A stretch of DNA of 64,000 bases, from assembly GCA_030848705.1 (NCBI GenBank), contig CM061238.1, forward strand, positions 77,214,685-77,278,684. The letters run 5' to 3'. The notes beneath the pieces are model-generated. The model was given only the letters and a program-made list of their open reading frames with translations, had not been told where the DNA came from and made no database searches. This DNA comes from Heracleum sosnowskyi. Taxonomy: Eukaryota; Streptophyta; Magnoliopsida; Apiales; Apiaceae. Numbering within the stretch: the stretch's first letter is position 1; every line of letters begins with the position of its first letter. Shown piece by piece: positions 61,369 to 64,000 of the stretch. Made by a program: the position numbers and the translations under genes.

Positions 61369-63129
61369 ACCTATGAGATGGAACAGGAACAGAGAGTGAT
61401 AATCTACGGATCAGGGACAGTGGACAGCAAGCACAATGCACTTGTGAGATCAGCAGCACTTGTAGTGGATGAACCAATAACTTCTGAGATTCAGGTTCAA
61501 ACCCCTAGAGCTGGAAAGGAGGTGATAATAGAAGCTGAAATGGATTCTGTGAATCTGGGTGTTGATGAAAGTGATTACTACACCCTAGAAGAGCTTGAGC
61601 AAATGGAAGACAAAACCATGGCGTACTTAGCTGCAAAGTTTAGTCATATTCGTTTCAAGAGAAACCCTAAGTACAAGTTCAAGGGCTCAACCAACAGATT
61701 CCAGAAAAGCAAGTATGCACCTAGTACAGGCTTTAAGGGAGGCTACAAGACTGGCATGATTGATAGAAGCAAATCAAGATGCTACAACTGCAATGAGTTA
61801 GGGCATTTCGCCACTGAATGCCGGAAGCCTCGTCAAGCAAGAGACATGAAAGATGTCTATGAGAAGAAGGATTCTTATGATGAGTTGAAGAAAGAGAATG
61901 CCAAGCTTAAACAGCAATTGGAGGCATTCTCTGGAAAGCAGAAAGGGAAAGCTTATATAGCAGAGGGAAAGCACTGGGATGATACTGATTCGGATGAAGA
62001 GGAAGAGTATGTAAATGTTTCCCTAATGGCTGACTCTTCAGAGGAATCACCACAATCATCTCAGGTACCTATCTTAACTACAATTGATATGTCTAACTCT
62101 GAGTACAAGAAAACTGTGCAAGATCTAAGTGTAGAATTGTTTAATGTACACACAAGCATGCTAGCATCTGAAATGGAAAATGCTAAACTAGTTCTTAAGA
62201 TTAAAAATCTAGAATCTAAAAATGGAGAACTAGAGCTTGTAACTGTCACATTAGAAGATCTTAAGCAAAAGAATGCGTACTTAGAGAACAAGGTCAAGTG
62301 TAATGATGAGATAGAGACTATCCTCAGGAAGCAGATTTCATATTTAGATTTGAAGCTGAATGCTTTTAAGAATTCCGCCCTAATTGCTAAGGAGATCATT
62401 GATACTCAGGCCATAGGGAATAAAACTGATATAGGATTTGACTATGACAAGAAAGCTGGTAAGAAGATAGTGGAATTCCCTGTGACACCTTCAGTTGTCA
62501 AAAGGATTACTCCACATGTTCTTAAGAATGTTGATTGTCCAGTTTTTGTTAAGCCTTTTCCACCACTCTTTCATGAGGATGATCTTTTCATAAGACAAGA
62601 ATTGCTTGAGGAGGATTTATTGAAGGTTAAAGAGGTAAAGACTAAGTTGCCTAGGAAATCAGTAAAAACTGAATTACCTAAACTTGATTTACCTAAAACT
62701 GAAGTAGGTGACTTAGTTAGTAATGCTAAAAAGAACAGGAATGGGAAGAAGAAGATTGTTAATCAGGAAATGGTTCCATATTCTCCCATTGCATCTAGGA
62801 AGTTGTGCACTATTTGTAATTCTGCTGGACACCTTACACATGCATGTAAAAAGGTTAAAGTAGAAACTGCTAATACTTCTGAAATGCATAACATGTCTGA
62901 CATGCCTGATCTTCATGAACCCTGTGGAAAGGAAGAGTGTTTGCTATGTAAGTACAACATCATGCATGCTTATTTTAAGTTGATGAATGATAGTAGCAAA
63001 AGCACTGTTAATGTTAAATCCACAGATACTATGAATATCAAACAGAGTAAGACTAAATTGAATGTTACTCCTGTTAAAGTATCTAAACCTTCAGGACCCA
63101 AACAATTTTGGGTACCAAAGTCCGCTTAA
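61369..63129 (+). pseudogene. gag: Element G gag, 5'-truncated
   Basis: Open from the junction (TYEMEQEQRVIIYGSG); the ATG at 61378 is an internal Met of Gag. Knuckle CYNCNELGHFATEC near 61780, acidic DTDSDEEEEYV, SSQVPILT motif, coiled coil at about 62140-62390, second knuckle CTICNSAGHLTHAC near 62810. C-terminus KQFWVPKSA with TAA at 63127. No frame breaks in the retained part, so it shows the parental reading that A has lost. The capsid-like N-terminal region is missing. Confidence 0.88.
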
Positions 63130-63140
63130 TCAATCTGTGA

Positions 63141-64000
63141 TTGCAGGGTAAGGTTAAAAGCTCAAAGGTTGTGTGGATTCTGGATAGTGGATGTTCTAGA
63201 CACATGACAGGTGAAGAGTCCCTGCTTACAGAGGTGGTTAAGAAGACCGGCCCGATTGTAACCTTTGGAGATGACAGCAAAGGATTCACTACGGGATATG
63301 GTAAATTGAAAGTTGGGAATGTCATCATTGAAAACATCTCTCTTGTTGAAGGATTAAAGCAGAATCTTCTAAGTATTAGTCAGTTCTGTGATAAAGGCTA
63401 CAATGTAGATTTCAGAAAGGACAAGTGCTTGATCACCAACAGGAAGGATGAGAAGCTTACTCTACTGGGAGTGAGAAAAGGAAATTTTTTCATAGATGAC
63501 TTAAGTTCTACCAGTGAAGGAGAAGTTACATGTTTCTATGCAAAGGCATCTTCATAACAAAGTTGGCTATGGCACAAGAAGCTCTCACATCTGAACTTCA
63601 AAACTATGAACTCTTTGGTAAAGAGAGAGTTAGTGAGAGGGTTGCCCCTGATGGAATTCAATCAGGAGGGACTATGTGAAGCATGTGAAAAAGGGAAGTC
63701 GAAGAAAGCATCACATGGAAGCAAAGGAATGACAAGCATTGCTGAACCATTACAACTGATTCATATGGATTTATTTGGTCCAGTCAATGTTATGTCACTT
63801 TCAAGAAAAAGATATGCATTGGTGATGGTGGATGACTACTCCAAGTACACGTGGGTGTTGTTCATACAATCAAAGGATGAAGCAACACAACTAATCATTG
63901 ATCACATCAGGAAGATAGAAGTGGAAGCTAAGCTACCTGTGCGGACAATCAGATCAGACAATGGAACTGAATTCAAGAATGCAGTTCTTAATGATTTCTG
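63141..64000 (+). pseudogene. pol: Element G pol, 5' part, one stop
   Basis: The frame opens at TTG (MQGKVKSSK) after TGCAG/GG. Protease DSGCSRHMTG. A TAA at 63555-63557 replaces the Glu of KASSEQSWLWHKK. The same frame continues with LWHKKLSHLN, HMDLFGP and SDNGTE to NAVLND at 64000. It is probably interrupted only by this stop within the window; the rest lies outside. Confidence 0.88.

Larger units (their letters stand above)
61369..64000 (+). mobile_element. Element G: copia, close relative of A, partial
   Basis: Plus strand. Enters inside gag at ACCTATGAG, continues through the Gag end and pol to the window edge in integrase. It is very similar to A in gag and pol, with G retaining bases that A has lost at 5701 and 4100. 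The 5' LTR, primer site and first third of gag are absent, replaced by the Gypsy-like block. Confidence 0.88.

Overview
The window is plant nuclear DNA, most likely from an AT-rich eudicot; I cannot name the species. Almost all of it is Ty1/copia LTR retrotransposons of the Sirevirus type: tRNA-Met primer sites, long Gag with several CCHC knuckles and coiled coils, PR-IN-RT-RH Pol, and in most copies an extra long ORF between pol and the 3' LTR. One ordinary host gene lies at 27.6-28.2 kb, with small DNA-transposon derivatives upstream of it. There are no rRNA genes, CRISPR arrays or bacterial features.

Layout. 1-7.8 kb: element A (minus), cut by the window edge, with frameshifts in gag and pol. 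8.8-9.8 kb: a 325-bp tandem array with tRNA-like, SINE-like heads. 9.93-24.03 kb: element B (minus), with two almost identical 1.36-kb LTRs, intact gag, an intact 1,572-codon extra ORF and a damaged pol. 24.2-26.9 kb: four non-autonomous terminal-inverted-repeat elements, three with clear 9-bp target duplications (Mutator type). 27.2-28.3 kb: promoter, single-exon-like coding region and poly(A) signal of a small proline-rich protein. 29.06-60.02 kb: element D (minus), whose extra ORF is split by two younger insertions: C (plus, 33.06-42.44 kb, target duplication TTCTT) and E (minus, 42.62-55.69 kb, target duplication AGCCC). 60.02-61.37 kb: a Gypsy-LTR-like block truncating D. 61.37-64.0 kb: element G (plus), a close relative of A that runs off the window.

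How the parts work together. Gag forms the particle. Pol supplies protease, integrase, reverse transcriptase and RNase H. LTRs carry U3 promoters, with TATA-like sequences in each family, and the primer site and polypurine tract prime the two DNA strands. No copy looks fully autonomous. B lost the motif A aspartate of RT and has a stop in RNase H. C has an internal deletion from RT into the extra ORF. E has YVDE instead of YVDD plus several stops. A and D carry frameshifts. B and C nevertheless have very similar LTR pairs, which suggests mobilisation in trans.

Most unusual observation: each minus-strand element family carries its own short nucleotide motif, repeated in both orientations in U3 and in the spacer between pol and the extra ORF. 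In E the motif also lies inside gag, pol and the extra ORF, where it is read in different codon phases. This looks like family-specific binding sites for an element-encoded or host protein. The extra ORF, which differs between families but keeps a common N-terminal domain, is a candidate reader. That link is a hypothesis, not something the sequence proves.
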